Notes: generated by a model from the sequence alone, not told the origin. A DNA stretch of 64,000 nt from an uncultured Odoribacter sp. (GCA_900541415.1 UQJP01000017.1:1-64000); one strand, 5' to 3'; shown: positions 1 to 9,702, counted from the first letter of the stretch. Numbers and translations: made by a program.

Positions 1-28
1 TTTTAATTTAAATTAAACTATATTTTCA

Positions 29-1435
29 ATGAAGAATTATAATGATGAAAATTTTTTGCTGCAAACGGCAACAGCAGAAAAATTATATCATGAACATGCG
101 GCGAAGATGCCGATAATCGATTATCATTGCCATTTGAATCCCGAATATATAGCAAGGAATCATCAGTTTGACAACCTGTCGCAAATTTGGCTGGAAGGCG
201 ATCACTACAAATGGAGAGCTATGCGTGCCAACGGTGTGGACGAACGTTATTGTACCGGGAAGGACACCTCAGACTGGGAAAAATTTGAAAAATGGGCGGC
301 CACTGTTCCGAACACTATGCGCAATCCATTGTACAACTGGACTCACCTTGAGTTGAGGACGGCTTTTGGAGTGACAAAGCTGTTAAAGCCGGAAACAGCC
401 CGGGAAATTTACGAGGAATGCTCTGCAAAATTGAGGACTCCGGCTTACAGTTGTCGGGGACTGATGGTTAAATATAATGTAGAAGTGGTTTGCACTACCG
501 ATGATCCGGTTGATAGCCTTGAGCACCATTTGAAGATCAAACAAGACGGTTTTCAGGTGAAGGTGTTACCGACCTGGCGTCCCGATAAAGCTATGGCAGT
601 GGAGAAACCTGCCGATTTCCGGGCTTATATGGAAAAACTGTCGGAAGTTTCCGGCGTATCTATTTCCAAATATGCCGATTTGATAACCGCTTTACGTAAA
701 CGCCATGATTTTTTTGCAGAAGTGGGTTGCCGCCTTGCCGATCACGGTATAGGCGAATTTTATGCCGATGATTATACTCAGGCCGAGATCGACGGAATCT
801 TTGATAAGGTGTATGCCGGAAAAGAACTGACCGCAGAAGAAATATCGAAATATAAATCGGCTATGCTGGTGGAATTTGCCGTGATGGACTGGGAAAAAGG
901 ATGGACACAGCAGTTTCACTACGGAGTGATCCGGAACAATAACACACGGATGTTCCGTCAGGCCGGACCTGATACCGGTTTCGATTCTATCGGCGATTTT
1001 ACGGTGGCTTTGTCTATGGCAAAATTCTTCGACCGCCTCGACCTGATGGGTAAATTGACTAAAACAATTATTTATAATTTGAATCCACGGGATAACGAAC
1101 TGGTTGCCACGATGATCGGGAACTATCAGGACGGAAAGATCGCCGGGAAGATGCAGTTCGGTTCGGGATGGTGGTTCCTGGATCAGCAAGACGGCATGGA
1201 AAAGCAGATGAACGCTCTTTCTTTACAGGGATTGTTAAGCCGTTTTGTTGGAATGCTGACCGATTCCCGCAGTTTCCTTTCCTATCCGCGTCATGAATAC
1301 TTCCGGCGCACCTTGTGTAACCTGATTGGGAACGATGTGGAAAGAGGTTTATTGCCTGTCAGCGAAATTAATTTCCTGGGTAAAATGGTGGAAGATATTT
1401 GCTACAATAACGCCAAAAATTACTTCAATTTTTAA
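29..1435 (+). CDS. uxaC: Glucuronate/galacturonate isomerase (UxaC)
   Basis: Uronate isomerase, 468 residues, the usual length of the family. It converts D-glucuronate to D-fructuronate and D-galacturonate to D-tagaturonate in the cytoplasm, the first step of hexuronate breakdown. The N-terminal PIIDYHCHL segment (about residues 28-36) is the metal-binding HxH of this amidohydrolase-type TIM barrel, and the product is recognisable as UxaC along its whole length. The ATG at 29 follows an AT-rich leader without a Shine-Dalgarno, as is normal in Bacteroidetes. It is followed after 28 bp by the aldolase gene and then by a hexuronate-type permease, which supports the assignment. The intermediate steps (oxidoreductase, dehydratase, KDG kinase) are not in the window and may lie to the left. 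Confidence 0.95.
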   Translation: MKNYNDENFLLQTATAEKLYHEHAAKMPIIDYHCHLNPEYIARNHQFDNLSQIWLEGDHYKWRAMRANGVDERYCTGKDTSDWEKFEKWAATVPNTMRNPLYNWTHLELRTAFGVTKLLKPETAREIYEECSAKLRTPAYSCRGLMVKYNVEVVCTTDDPVDSLEHHLKIKQDGFQVKVLPTWRPDKAMAVEKPADFRAYMEKLSEVSGVSISKYADLITALRKRHDFFAEVGCRLADHGIGEFYADDYTQAEIDGIFDKVYAGKELTAEEISKYKSAMLVEFAVMDWEKGWTQQFHYGVIRNNNTRMFRQAGPDTGFDSIGDFTVALSMAKFFDRLDLMGKLTKTIIYNLNPRDNELVATMIGNYQDGKIAGKMQFGSGWWFLDQQDGMEKQMNALSLQGLLSRFVGMLTDSRSFLSYPRHEYFRRTLCNLIGNDVERGLLPVSEINFLGKMVEDICYNNAKNYFNF

Positions 1436-1463
1436 GATATAACATAATCAAAATCAAGATAAG

Positions 1464-2135
1464 ATGGCTAAATTTTCTAAATTACAGGTGTTGAATGTGA
1501 TGAGCGAAACGGGTATGGTTCCGGTTTTCTATCACAAAGATGTGGAAGTGGCAAAAAATGTGTTGAGAGCCTGCTATGAAGGTGGTGTGCGTGCTTTTGA
1601 GTTTACGAACCGGGGTGATTTTGCACACGAAGTTTTTGGCGAATTGGTGAAATTTGCCGCAAAAGAATGTCCCGAAATGATCTTAGGTGTAGGTTCAGTG
1701 GTAGACCCTGCAACTGCTGCATTGTATATCCAGCTGGGAGCTAATTTTGTGGTAGGTCCGTTGTTGAATCCGGAAGTCGCTAAAGTTTGTAACCGCCGTT
1801 TAATTCCCTACACGCCGGGATGTGGCTCTGTGTCGGAAATCGGATTTGCTCAGGAATTGGGATGTGACCTTTGTAAGGTATTCCCTGCTGGAAATGTGGG
1901 AGGTCCTTCCTTTGTGAAAAACGTGAAAGCTCCGCTACCCTGGTCTATGTTGATGGTGACCGGAGGGGTAGAGCCTACGGAAGAAAATCTTACTGCCTGG
2001 ATCAAGGCAGGGGTGACCTGTGTAGGCATGGGATCTAATCTGTTCCCGAAAGAAGTGATCGCTGCCGGAGAATGGAAAAAGATCTCAGAAATGAGTAAAA
2101 ATGCGTTATCAATCATAAAGAAAGTTAGGGGGTAA
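1464..2135 (+). CDS. eda: KDPG/KHG-type aldolase (Eda family)
   Basis: Class I Schiff-base aldolase of the KDPG/KHG family, 223 residues, expected to split 2-keto-3-deoxy-6-phosphogluconate into pyruvate and glyceraldehyde-3-phosphate. By hand alignment with the E. coli enzyme the active-site Glu (E46) and Arg (R50) lie in FEFTNRG, and the Schiff-base lysine is K138 in CKVFPAG. Two departures are visible: GAGT of the classical enzyme is GVGS here (S78), and PAE after the lysine is PAG. Such changes may mark a Bacteroidetes subgroup rather than loss of function. The gene lies between uxaC and the permease, 3 bp ahead of the latter, so the three are almost certainly one operon and the likely substrate is the uronate-derived KDPG. 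Confidence 0.88.
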   Translation: MAKFSKLQVLNVMSETGMVPVFYHKDVEVAKNVLRACYEGGVRAFEFTNRGDFAHEVFGELVKFAAKECPEMILGVGSVVDPATAALYIQLGANFVVGPLLNPEVAKVCNRRLIPYTPGCGSVSEIGFAQELGCDLCKVFPAGNVGGPSFVKNVKAPLPWSMLMVTGGVEPTEENLTAWIKAGVTCVGMGSNLFPKEVIAAGEWKKISEMSKNALSIIKKVRG

Positions 2136-2138
2136 ATC

Positions 2139-3668
2139 ATGGCGACAGAAACCAAAAAGAATGTAATGACCAATTGGCGGTGGTGGATATGCGGCATGTT
2201 GTTTATGGCAACAACGATCAATTATCTGGACCGTCAGGTATTATCCCTGACCTGGGATGAGTTTATTAAACCGGAATTCCATTGGGATGAATCGCACTAT
2301 GGTACGATTACGTCCGTATTTTCTATTGTATATGCCATTTGTATGTTGTTCGCCGGACGGTTTATCGACTGGCTGGGAACTAAAAAGGGTTTCCTGTGGG
2401 CAATCGGAGTATGGTCGGCAGGTGCTTGTGCGCATGCTTTGTGCGGATTGATAACTAAATCTTATTTAGGCTTGAACAGCGCTGCCGAACTGGTGTCGGC
2501 AACCGGAGCGGCGGTGACGATGATCGCTACCGTGAGTATGTGGTGTTTTATTGTGGCACGTTGTATTTTAGCATTGGGAGAGGCTGGAAACTTTCCTGCT
2601 GCCATTAAAGTAACCGCAGAATATTTCCCGAAAAAGGACCGTGCTTTCGCTACCAGTATTTTCAATGCCGGAGCTTCTATCGGTGCTTTGATCGCTCCGC
2701 TGTCAATTCCCGTTTTGGCGAAATATTTTAAAGAACTGGGAATTGGTAACGGCTGGGAAATGGCGTTCGTCATTATCGGTGCTTTGGGATTTGTGTGGAT
2801 GGCTTTTTGGGTTTTCATGTATGACGATCCGCATAAGAGCAAACGCGTGAATCAGGCAGAATTGGATTATATCGAGCAGGACGGTCAGGAAATGGACGTG
2901 GCCACGGAAGAAAAGCCGGAAAAGAAAATGTCTTTTGCACAGGCTTTCTCTTATAAACAGACCTGGGCTTTTGCTTTCGGTAAGTTCATGACCGACGGTG
3001 TATGGTGGTTTTTCCTGTTCTGGACTCCTTCTTACCTGAATACCCAATTCGGTATCAAAACTTCGGATGGTTTGGGTATGGCCCTGATCTTTACGCTTTA
3101 TGCCATTACCATGCTTTCTATTTACGGTGGTAAATTACCGACGATTATTATTAATAAAACCGGTTTAAATCCTTATGCGGCACGTATGAGAGCAATGCTG
3201 ATTTTTGCATTTTTCCCGTTACTGGTGTTGTTGGCACAACCTTTGGGTACTATTTCCCCGTGGCTTCCGGTGATTATGATCGGTATCGGTGGAGCTGCCC
3301 ACCAATCCTGGTCGGCTAATATTTTCTCGACCGTAGGAGATATGTTCCCGAAATCGGCTATTGCAACGATTACCGGTATCGGTGGTATGGCGGGAGGTGT
3401 AGGCTCCATGATTTTGCAGAAGGGAGCCGGAAACCTGTTTGTGTATGCTTCCGGTTCTACCATGAAAGACGGCGAGCTTGTAGAAATGACAAAAGAATTG
3501 TTGGCACAGGGGTATCAATATGTGAGAATGCCGATGGAATTTTTCGGATTTGAGGGCAAGCCTGCCGGTTATTTCATCGTATTTTGTATTTGTGCGCTGG
3601 CTTATCTGATCGGCTGGATGGTGATGAAAGCTTTGGTGCCGAAGTATAAACCCATTGTTGTAGAATAA
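2139..3668 (+). CDS. MFS hexuronate transporter (ExuT-like)
   Basis: Twelve-helix major facilitator permease of the anion:cation symporter type, 509 residues, in the inner membrane. NYLDRQVLS near the N-terminus (about residues 28-36) is typical of the ExuT/GudP/sialate branch, as is GEAGNFPAAIKV in helix 4. A long central cytoplasmic loop is rich in Glu and Lys. Its ATG lies 3 bp after the aldolase stop, so translation is probably coupled. By context it imports glucuronate and/or galacturonate. Other sugar-acid substrates of the same branch cannot be excluded from sequence. Confidence 0.88.
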   Translation: MATETKKNVMTNWRWWICGMLFMATTINYLDRQVLSLTWDEFIKPEFHWDESHYGTITSVFSIVYAICMLFAGRFIDWLGTKKGFLWAIGVWSAGACAHALCGLITKSYLGLNSAAELVSATGAAVTMIATVSMWCFIVARCILALGEAGNFPAAIKVTAEYFPKKDRAFATSIFNAGASIGALIAPLSIPVLAKYFKELGIGNGWEMAFVIIGALGFVWMAFWVFMYDDPHKSKRVNQAELDYIEQDGQEMDVATEEKPEKKMSFAQAFSYKQTWAFAFGKFMTDGVWWFFLFWTPSYLNTQFGIKTSDGLGMALIFTLYAITMLSIYGGKLPTIIINKTGLNPYAARMRAMLIFAFFPLLVLLAQPLGTISPWLPVIMIGIGGAAHQSWSANIFSTVGDMFPKSAIATITGIGGMAGGVGSMILQKGAGNLFVYASGSTMKDGELVEMTKELLAQGYQYVRMPMEFFGFEGKPAGYFIVFCICALAYLIGWMVMKALVPKYKPIVVE

Positions 3669-3690
3669 TAGTTTTATTTCAAGATAGTCG

Positions 3691-3742
3691 GAAAGGGTTC
3701 ATGATGCTCGGAAATAAAAGCATTTTGAGCCCTTTCTATTTT
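3691..3742 (+). terminator. Rho-independent terminator after the uronate operon
   Basis: Arms GAAAGGGTTCA (3691-3701) and TGAGCCCTTTC (3726-3736) pair with one G:U-type position and are followed by a T-rich stretch. It ends the uxaC-eda-permease transcript. Confidence 0.65.
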
Positions 3743-3764
3743 ATGGATTACTAAATATGTGCTT

Positions 3765-4181
3765 ATGGAAAATTGTTTGTATTGTAAAAACAAGGCATTG
3801 TTGGATGAGCTGATGATAAAAATCTGCGATCTGGATGTATCGACTCTTTACCTTTTCCGGGAACAAAGTCATCCGGGACGTGTGGTGCTTGCCTATAAAG
3901 ATCATGTCGGAGAACAGTTCGAGATACCTGAAGAAGATTATCTGAAATTCATGCTGGATGTGCGCCGTGTGGGAATTGCTTTAAAAAAACTGTTTAATCC
4001 GGCAAAAGTCAATTTCGGGGCTTATTCCGATAAATTGAAACATGCGCATTGGCATATCGTTCCCAAATATGAAGACGGGTTTGAATTCGGCGGAGTGTTC
4101 GAGATGAATCCGAAAAAGTGTTATCTCTCGGAAAATGAATATGCGGAGAGGATAGAAGCCATAAAAAAGGCATTGGAATAA
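3765..4181 (+). CDS. HIT family nucleotide hydrolase
   Basis: Histidine-triad protein of 138 residues. The motif HAHWHIV (about residues 110-116) is the HxHxH nucleotide-phosphate-binding and catalytic loop of the family, which hydrolyses or transfers nucleoside monophosphates from dinucleotides or adenylylated substrates. CLYC near the N-terminus is a common HIT feature. An in-frame GTG at 3759 would add two residues, but the ATG at 3765 is preferred. It stands alone between two terminators, so it is probably a single-gene transcript. The exact substrate cannot be told from the sequence. Confidence 0.85.
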   Translation: MENCLYCKNKALLDELMIKICDLDVSTLYLFREQSHPGRVVLAYKDHVGEQFEIPEEDYLKFMLDVRRVGIALKKLFNPAKVNFGAYSDKLKHAHWHIVPKYEDGFEFGGVFEMNPKKCYLSENEYAERIEAIKKALE

Positions 4182-4191
4182 TGGAATAAGA

Positions 4192-4227
4192 ACGGGGATA
4201 CGAATAAATTCAGTATCCCCGTTTTTA
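4192..4227 (+). terminator. Terminator after the HIT gene
   Basis: Arms ACGGGGATAC (4192-4201) and GTATCCCCGT (4213-4222) are perfectly complementary and followed by a run of T. Confidence 0.85.
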
Positions 4228-4300
4228 TCTGAATGGAAGCCGGAACCGACGCTCCCCGTTTGTCCGGGAAGAAGTTTCGGCTGCTTTTCCGTTCGTTAAA

Positions 4301-4474
4301 TCAACCGTTGATTTCGTCCAGAATTTCCTGAATCTGTTCCTGACATCCGCCACATCCGGTGCCTGCATTAGTTACTTCTCCTACTTCCTCAACAGTCTTT
4401 AATCCTTGTTCTTTGATGGCTTTTTCAATGTCTTCACGTGTCACATCAAAGCAATGGCAAATAATTTCACTCAT
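4301..4474 (-). CDS. Small BFD-like [2Fe-2S] binding protein
   Basis: A 57-residue gene read from ATG at 4474. The product begins MSEIICHCFDVTREDIE and carries a second pair in GTGCGGCQE, giving the CxC...CxxC arrangement of the BFD-like [2Fe-2S] domain (as in bacterioferritin-associated ferredoxin and the matching domains of nitrite reductase and NAD(P)H oxidoreductases). Being only one domain long it is probably a small electron carrier or iron-handling partner. No bacterioferritin gene is beside it, so its partner is unknown. It lies on the opposite strand between the HIT gene and the glycosidase, with its own upstream region. Confidence 0.85.
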   Translation of the reverse strand: MSEIICHCFDVTREDIEKAIKEQGLKTVEEVGEVTNAGTGCGGCQEQIQEILDEING

Positions 4475-4642
4475 GGTCGTTTTCGTTTTATATTGATTAA
4501 TATGTTTATCAAAATTTATTTCGATAAAACGGAATCGGGCTTCCCACCCGTATTTCCACAGCCAAAAATATAAATATTATCCCTATAAAAGAAAACGAGC
4601 CGATACTATGTTTTTATGGCATTATAGAGAAAATTTATCGGT

Positions 4643-7048
4643 TTACCGGATTAATACCTCTACGTCTTTTAATCTGCTTGCGGGCGATACGTTCAGCTTT
4701 TTCACCTTGCCTCCGATGTATTCCACTTCTATCGTCGTGTTGTGCGGGGCATGTAGCTTGAAAAATACGTCTTTCCCCTCAGGCCATGCCGGAAGAATGT
4801 AAATTTTGTCGCCCACGGTCTGCAATAACATTTCCTGTAACCCGATCATGCCGGAACCTCCCCAATTGTGGTCGGGCATCCAATCGTGCCCCGGTCCCCA
4901 AAAGGTGGGGAAGCGGCGGGGAGAATTGCGTAGTTTTTGCTTATTGTATGTAAAGGCCTCCTCTGTGAGTCCCATCCGTGCAAAAAAGATTCCGTCCTGA
5001 TGCCAGCTAATCACCATATTTTTCGGAAATTTCCCATGTTTCCAGGTGTTCTTAAAAATGGGGATATACTCGCTTCGAATATCGAAACGGTTGAATGGGA
5101 AAAGTGGATAAAATTGCGGACATTCCACATTTTGATATTTGATATACGATTCCGCAGGCTTTAATACCTTGTCTCCCTTTATAACCTCATAGTTAAAACC
5201 GGGAAGTTTGTCCAGATAGGTTTTAAAGTGGCGTTTATCTTCGGGAGATAAAGAATCGCTTTGCAGTTCGAGTAAGTCTTCGAGACAGGCGGCTATGCCG
5301 GAGATCAGATCTACTGGGTTTTTAGCTCCCCGGTACGATTCGCACGATGTGGAGGGATAGAATACCAGTTTACCGTTCTCGTCCAGAGGCCTGCCGTTAC
5401 GCAGTTGTTCTCTTTTTTGATAATGTTCTTCAAAAAAGAGAAGTGAATTTTTAATGAATGGCATGTAACGGTCGATGTTTGCTCCGGTGAAGCGGTGGTA
5501 TTCAAGCATCATATAAGCCATTTCCACTTGAGATTCCCAATGGTAAGCTATCGATCCGTTGGCCATGACCCCTTTTTCCACGGTTTGTCCATAGGTGGTG
5601 GCGGCTGTGGCAGCCGGATCGCCGAAAGGAATTTCTTTGCCCCGCCGCCTGAGGTTGCCCGAATCCCAGCCCCAGCCAGCTCCGAAATCCAAGCCTGCTG
5701 CGTTGGCATATTCACAAAAGATAGCACCCCGGTGGCCAAAATGTTCTTTCACTTTCAGGATAGCCCCGTTCAATCCCATTTCATAGAGATTGAATTGCGA
5801 TTTCAAACCGTCGCTGTCGCCCGATTTCAGCATAGGCCAATAAACCAGACGCTGATTCTGGGCGGTAAATACATCTCCGCCCCATGCCCTCCAGTCGGGA
5901 TCGTGCGTCATGGAAGAATCGGTAAAAGAAGGATCGACGGTAAAATTCCCACCGTTGAATTTGGTGGGGTATTCTCCGTAAAGGTTACATCCTAACTGAT
6001 AACGAAATAATTGATAATTTTGCCCCATCTGCCACAGCAGGGTGTCGCTGTCGGTTTTATACGGATCGGTCACAATCCAGCTACGTTGCCAGAAAGCGTG
6101 CCACCACTCTACATTCCGCGACAGGTTACCCTGCGCGGTTTCTGTCCGGTGATGCTGTTCGTCGAGTTCCTGCTGCCATCGTTCTAAGGTAGGTGATTGT
6201 TTTACATGGGTTGAAACAAAAAGATGGTGTTTCCGGGCGGGAGAGATGCTTTGCAGGTGGTAGGCCCGGAAAGGTGTGCCCTTGTATACCCCTTCGCTTT
6301 CTCCGGCCGCCCCGAAATTTTTCCCGGCCATTTTGCCGCCGAAAGTGAGGTTGGCAATATTGTTCACGATTTGATCCTTGTAGTGGGTAAGCCCCTGCTG
6401 TTCGATCATCACTTCGGGGGAGAGGGGATGGTTACCGTTACGGTGGTAGAAAAAAATAGTATTGTCGCTATGTGTGATTTGGTCTTTTTTCTTTATCACT
6501 TCTCCGGGAAAACCTTCCAGCCCGAAGCAACCGAAACGTCCCCGTTTTTGGTTGGACAAAGGGCGGTCGTCCGTCCGCCAATTCTCATAGGATGCCTTTA
6601 CATGAATGGGTTTTGAAGATTCAAGGCTAAAATGTATGGAGTGAGTGAATTGGTCTACCCATATTTTTAGCTTTACCCCAACGGTTTTATTTTGTGCCTG
6701 AACGATGATATACCCGTCCTGTAATTTTAATTCCTGCCTGAAAGTATGGTAACCGTCCAACGGATTAGGGGAAAGGGAAAGGCGGACACGACCCAGCTTG
6801 AGGTATTCTCCCGTTTCGTCAAAGCATCCGCTGCGTTGCATATAAAGGAATATTTCGCCGGATTCCACCCAGACATTGCAACCGATGTCGCCTCCGCCTA
6901 AAGGCATCGATTCGGAGGCATTCGTGGAGGGACTGTCCCATACCACCCGATAGAACCGATCTACCGGGAATGGTTTGGCGTAGCCGCCGAAGCCGATGAG
7001 AAGGCATAAGAGCCATAGGCTCTGTTTTTTCCAGTTATATATATTCAT
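4643..7048 (-). CDS. Secreted DUF5703/GH95-like glycoside hydrolase
   Basis: Large exported glycosidase, 801 residues from the ATG at 7048. A basic start (NWKKQ) and a hydrophobic stretch LWLLCLLIGFGGYA form a signal peptide. The following VVWDSPSTNASESMPLGGGD resembles the DUF5703 N-terminal beta domain found ahead of (alpha/alpha)6 barrels of the GH95/GH65 type. The C-terminal half has the barrel-like pattern with GWGWDSGN and WGPGHDWMPDHNWGGSGM. Upstream in-frame starts exist (ATG 7069, GTG 7075), but they would put extra residues ahead of the signal peptide. It should act in the periplasm on a host or plant glycan. The bond cleaved is not predictable here. It stands alone, with no SusC/D pair nearby. 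Confidence 0.72.
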   Translation of the reverse strand: MNIYNWKKQSLWLLCLLIGFGGYAKPFPVDRFYRVVWDSPSTNASESMPLGGGDIGCNVWVESGEIFLYMQRSGCFDETGEYLKLGRVRLSLSPNPLDGYHTFRQELKLQDGYIIVQAQNKTVGVKLKIWVDQFTHSIHFSLESSKPIHVKASYENWRTDDRPLSNQKRGRFGCFGLEGFPGEVIKKKDQITHSDNTIFFYHRNGNHPLSPEVMIEQQGLTHYKDQIVNNIANLTFGGKMAGKNFGAAGESEGVYKGTPFRAYHLQSISPARKHHLFVSTHVKQSPTLERWQQELDEQHHRTETAQGNLSRNVEWWHAFWQRSWIVTDPYKTDSDTLLWQMGQNYQLFRYQLGCNLYGEYPTKFNGGNFTVDPSFTDSSMTHDPDWRAWGGDVFTAQNQRLVYWPMLKSGDSDGLKSQFNLYEMGLNGAILKVKEHFGHRGAIFCEYANAAGLDFGAGWGWDSGNLRRRGKEIPFGDPAATAATTYGQTVEKGVMANGSIAYHWESQVEMAYMMLEYHRFTGANIDRYMPFIKNSLLFFEEHYQKREQLRNGRPLDENGKLVFYPSTSCESYRGAKNPVDLISGIAACLEDLLELQSDSLSPEDKRHFKTYLDKLPGFNYEVIKGDKVLKPAESYIKYQNVECPQFYPLFPFNRFDIRSEYIPIFKNTWKHGKFPKNMVISWHQDGIFFARMGLTEEAFTYNKQKLRNSPRRFPTFWGPGHDWMPDHNWGGSGMIGLQEMLLQTVGDKIYILPAWPEGKDVFFKLHAPHNTTIEVEYIGGKVKKLNVSPASRLKDVEVLIR

Positions 7049-7427
7049 ATACGATGGGTTTACGATCATTTTCACCGCCGATACCAGAAGGGGGAAGTGA
7101 AGATGCCTGTTGTAATAAATTCAAAAATAAAATGAGATTTCGCCTGAACGAAAATATACATTTTTTGGAATGATAGAGAAGAAGATAGGGAAAAATAAAG
7201 GAGGAAAGATTAAAAAATTACGGATGTCTTTGCTAAAGTTAAATTAAGGGAAAGATTAGCCATTCGGGATGATTGGGAAACCACCTGATATAAGAAATCC
7301 CTAAAAGAAACAATCTTTTAGGGATTTATAGATTTGGAATTTTTATTCGTTCCTTAGAGGGATTTATGATAAATTTCTATGGAATGATTGTTTGTACGGG
7401 GCGTTGGGGTGAAGAACGCCGGCTTCC
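7049..7427. other. Intergenic region with a strong hairpin
   Basis: No gene is seen here. It lies upstream of the glycosidase and downstream of the pseudouridine synthase, both on the minus strand. The clearest element is a perfect inverted repeat at 7295-7327. The part nearer the glycosidase is AT-rich and presumably holds its promoter, which I could not locate by motif. Confidence 0.6.
7295..7327 (-). terminator. Hairpin, probable terminator of the rluA-type operon
   Basis: Perfect 14-bp arms AAATCCCTAAAAGA and TCTTTTAGGGATTT around a 5-base loop. It lies about 100 bp beyond the stop at 7428. There is no clean T run after it on the minus strand, so termination is likely but not certain. 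Confidence 0.55.
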
Positions 7428-8120
7428 TTAGTCCTTCATACCTTCGTAAAACACCTGCCAAAGGCTGTCGTTCAGGGGCGGTTTAGCCGTGATTGTAATT
7501 TCTTCCTGGCTCACCGGGTGTTTGAAACTGATTGAACGGGCGTGCAGGCTAATGCCTCCGTTTTCATTTGAACGGGGAAAACCGTATTTCAGGTCGCCTT
7601 TGATCGGGCAACCGATCTTAGCCAGCTGGCAACGGATTTGGTGGTGACGCCCGGTGTAAAGTTTTACTTCCAGCAGGTAATATCTTTGGGAACTTCCCAA
7701 CAGCTTATATTCCAGGATGGCTTCTTTTGCTCCGGTTTTAGGCTGGTTGTAAGCGCGTGATTTGTTCTTTTCGCTGTCACGCACCAAATAGTGGGTCAGT
7801 ATGGCATGATCTTCCGTGGGAAGGTTACCTACGATCGCCCAATAAATTTTAGTGATTTCTTTTTCGTGTTCCTGAAACATTTTATTCAGGCGGGTGAGAG
7901 CTTTACTGGTGCGGGCAAAAATCACGACACCGCTCACCGGACGATCCACCCGGTGGGGAACACCCAAAAAGACTTCGCCCGGTTTGTTGTATTTCTTTTT
8001 GATATAGGCTTTCACTTCCTCACTCAGGGGAGTGTCTCCGGTTTTATCCGCCTGTACAATATCCGATGTCTTTTTATTTACAGCAATGATATGGTTGTCT
8101 TCGTATAGGATTTCTAACAT
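7428..8120 (-). CDS. RluA-family 23S rRNA pseudouridine synthase
   Basis: Pseudouridine synthase of the RluA family, 230 residues. The catalytic motif is HRVDRPVSG, with the nucleophilic aspartate at D59 (HRLDxxTSG in the classical form). The downstream LEVKLYTGRHHQIRCQL is the conserved substrate-binding block. No S4 RNA-binding domain precedes the catalytic domain, so it is one of the short forms. It isomerises uridine in rRNA or tRNA, but the exact site cannot be assigned from sequence. It starts 18 bp after panB and is probably cotranscribed with it. Confidence 0.9.
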   Translation of the reverse strand: MLEILYEDNHIIAVNKKTSDIVQADKTGDTPLSEEVKAYIKKKYNKPGEVFLGVPHRVDRPVSGVVIFARTSKALTRLNKMFQEHEKEITKIYWAIVGNLPTEDHAILTHYLVRDSEKNKSRAYNQPKTGAKEAILEYKLLGSSQRYYLLEVKLYTGRHHQIRCQLAKIGCPIKGDLKYGFPRSNENGGISLHARSISFKHPVSQEEITITAKPPLNDSLWQVFYEGMKD

Positions 8121-8138
8121 GGGTATAGCTTTATAGCA

Positions 8139-8954
8139 TTAATATTGTTCTTTTTCGTTCGGGAAATCCCCGCTTTTTACGTCGGCAATATAGTTGCCTA
8201 CGGCTCCGGACATTTCTACAAACAGATTGTGGTAGCGGCGCAAGAAACGGGGAGAGAATTCCTGGTTGATTCCCAGCATGTCGTGGATCACTAAAACCTG
8301 TCCGTCGACACCTCCGCCTGCGCCTATTCCGATGATAGGGATGGTTAGTTCTTTGGCAACCTGAGAGGCCAGAACGGCGGGAACTTTTTCCAATACAATG
8401 CCGAAACAACCCGTTTCTTCCAGTAGATGGGCGTCTTTGAGAAGTTTTTCTGCTTCTTCTTCGTTTTTCGCGCGAACGGCATAAGTTCCGAATTTATGAA
8501 TGCTCTGCGGGGTTAAACCCAGATGTCCCATAACGGGAATTCCGGCAGAGAGAATGCGTTGCACCGATTCCAATATTTCTTCACCGCCTTCGAGTTTCAC
8601 GGCATCGGCGGCTGTTTCTTTCATGATCCGGATAGCCGACGATAAGGCTTCTTTACTATTACCCTGATAGCTGCCGAAAGGCATATCCACAACGACTAAG
8701 GCCCTTTGTACCCCTCTTACTACCGATGCTCCGTGATAGATCATCTGGTCCAGCGTCATGGGTAAAGTGGTTTCGTTACCCGCCATGACATTGGAGGCGG
8801 AATCTCCCACCAGCACAACGTCTATTCCTGCCTGGTCTACAATACGTGCCATAGAATAGTCGTATGCAGTAAGCATGCTTATTTTCTCACCTTTCAGTTT
8901 CATCTCCGATAAAACGTGAGTGGTAACTACTTTTACTGTTGCTTGTGTTGACAT
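8139..8954 (-). CDS. panB: 3-methyl-2-oxobutanoate hydroxymethyltransferase (PanB)
   Basis: Ketopantoate hydroxymethyltransferase, 271 residues, full length. It adds a hydroxymethyl group from 5,10-methylene-tetrahydrofolate to 2-oxoisovalerate, the first committed step of pantothenate and CoA synthesis. [10 protein letters not shown] near residue 27, [10 protein letters not shown] with the metal-binding aspartate, and [11 protein letters not shown] are signature stretches. [20 protein letters not shown] near the C-terminus completes the TIM barrel. The neighbours are not pantothenate genes. Confidence 0.97.
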   Translation of the reverse strand: MSTQATVKVVTTHVLSEMKLKGEKISMLTAYDYSMARIVDQAGIDVVLVGDSASNVMAGNETTLPMTLDQMIYHGASVVRGVQRALVVVDMPFGSYQGNSKEALSSAIRIMKETAADAVKLEGGEEILESVQRILSAGIPVMGHLGLTPQSIHKFGTYAVRAKNEEEAEKLLKDAHLLEETGCFGIVLEKVPAVLASQVAKELTIPIIGIGAGGGVDGQVLVIHDMLGINQEFSPRFLRRYHNLFVEMSGAVGNYIADVKSGDFPNEKEQY

Positions 8955-9045
8955 GATGAATGCTTTATAATTTATAAAATAAACGGCTTACATTTTCCGG
9001 GTAAAAGGAAGGAAAGAGTAAACCGTCAAGCAAATCCAAAAGGAA

Positions 9046-9702
9046 TTAATTAAATGTCCCGATGATTGTTTGGGAACCTGTGGTTTTTTGTCCCAATTTC
9101 ACTTGGATATGAGAGTTCAAGGGTAAAAACAGGTCGACACGCGATCCGAATTTTATAAATCCGGCATGATGATCCTGGCGTGCTTTGCCGCCCACAGGCG
9201 CGTAGGAAACAATACGTCTTGCCATAGCTCCGGCGATTTGACGCATCAGCACGCTTTCGCCGTTGTTACATTCGATAACGATTGTCGTGCGTTCATTCTC
9301 CGTAGAAGATTTCGGCAAGTAGGCTGCTGCAAAATTACCTTTGTGGTATTTGAAATATTTAATGATGCCGTTTACCGGAAACCAGTTGATGTGTACATTG
9401 AAAATGTTCATAAAAATGGAAACCTGAATCCGGCGGTCTTTGAAATATTCGGTTTCTTCGGTTTCTTCAATAACAACGATTTTTCCGTCGGCAGGAGCGA
9501 TAATGGTGTTGTCGTCCATGATAATGACCCGGTTCGGAAAACGGAAAAAATTAACAGTTCCCAGGAATAAAATGATCGAGATAACAAGAATGGTATTGAC
9601 CACTGCTGCACTTGAGATGAAATAGAACGAGATGCAGTTCAGCAGAGCTAACAAGATAAAAATTTTTAGCAATAGGATGTATCCTGCCTTATGTATTGTC
9701 AT
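9046..9702 (-). CDS. psd: Phosphatidylserine decarboxylase proenzyme
   Basis: Short, Bacteroidetes-type phosphatidylserine decarboxylase of 218 residues. It makes phosphatidylethanolamine in the inner membrane. Two hydrophobic segments (about residues 8-30 and 33-52) anchor the N-terminus. The self-cleavage site that yields the pyruvoyl group is the Gly-Ser pair in KFGSRVD (G186-S187), 32 residues from the C-terminus, giving a large beta and a small alpha chain. FMNIFNVHINWFPVNG is the conserved central block. It follows cdsA on the same strand, so phospholipid synthesis genes are together here. Confidence 0.94.
   Translation of the reverse strand: MTIHKAGYILLLKIFILLALLNCISFYFISSAAVVNTILVISIILFLGTVNFFRFPNRVIIMDDNTIIAPADGKIVVIEETEETEYFKDRRIQVSIFMNIFNVHINWFPVNGIIKYFKYHKGNFAAAYLPKSSTENERTTIVIECNNGESVLMRQIAGAMARRIVSYAPVGGKARQDHHAGFIKFGSRVDLFLPLNSHIQVKLGQKTTGSQTIIGTFN

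Noticed and set aside
692..1189. A 165-codon minus-strand frame inside uxaC
   Set aside because: Shadow of a well-conserved gene, with no family match.
5495..5995. A 166-codon plus-strand frame inside the DUF5703-type glycosidase gene
   Set aside because: Antisense to a coherent secreted enzyme, with no domain recognised.
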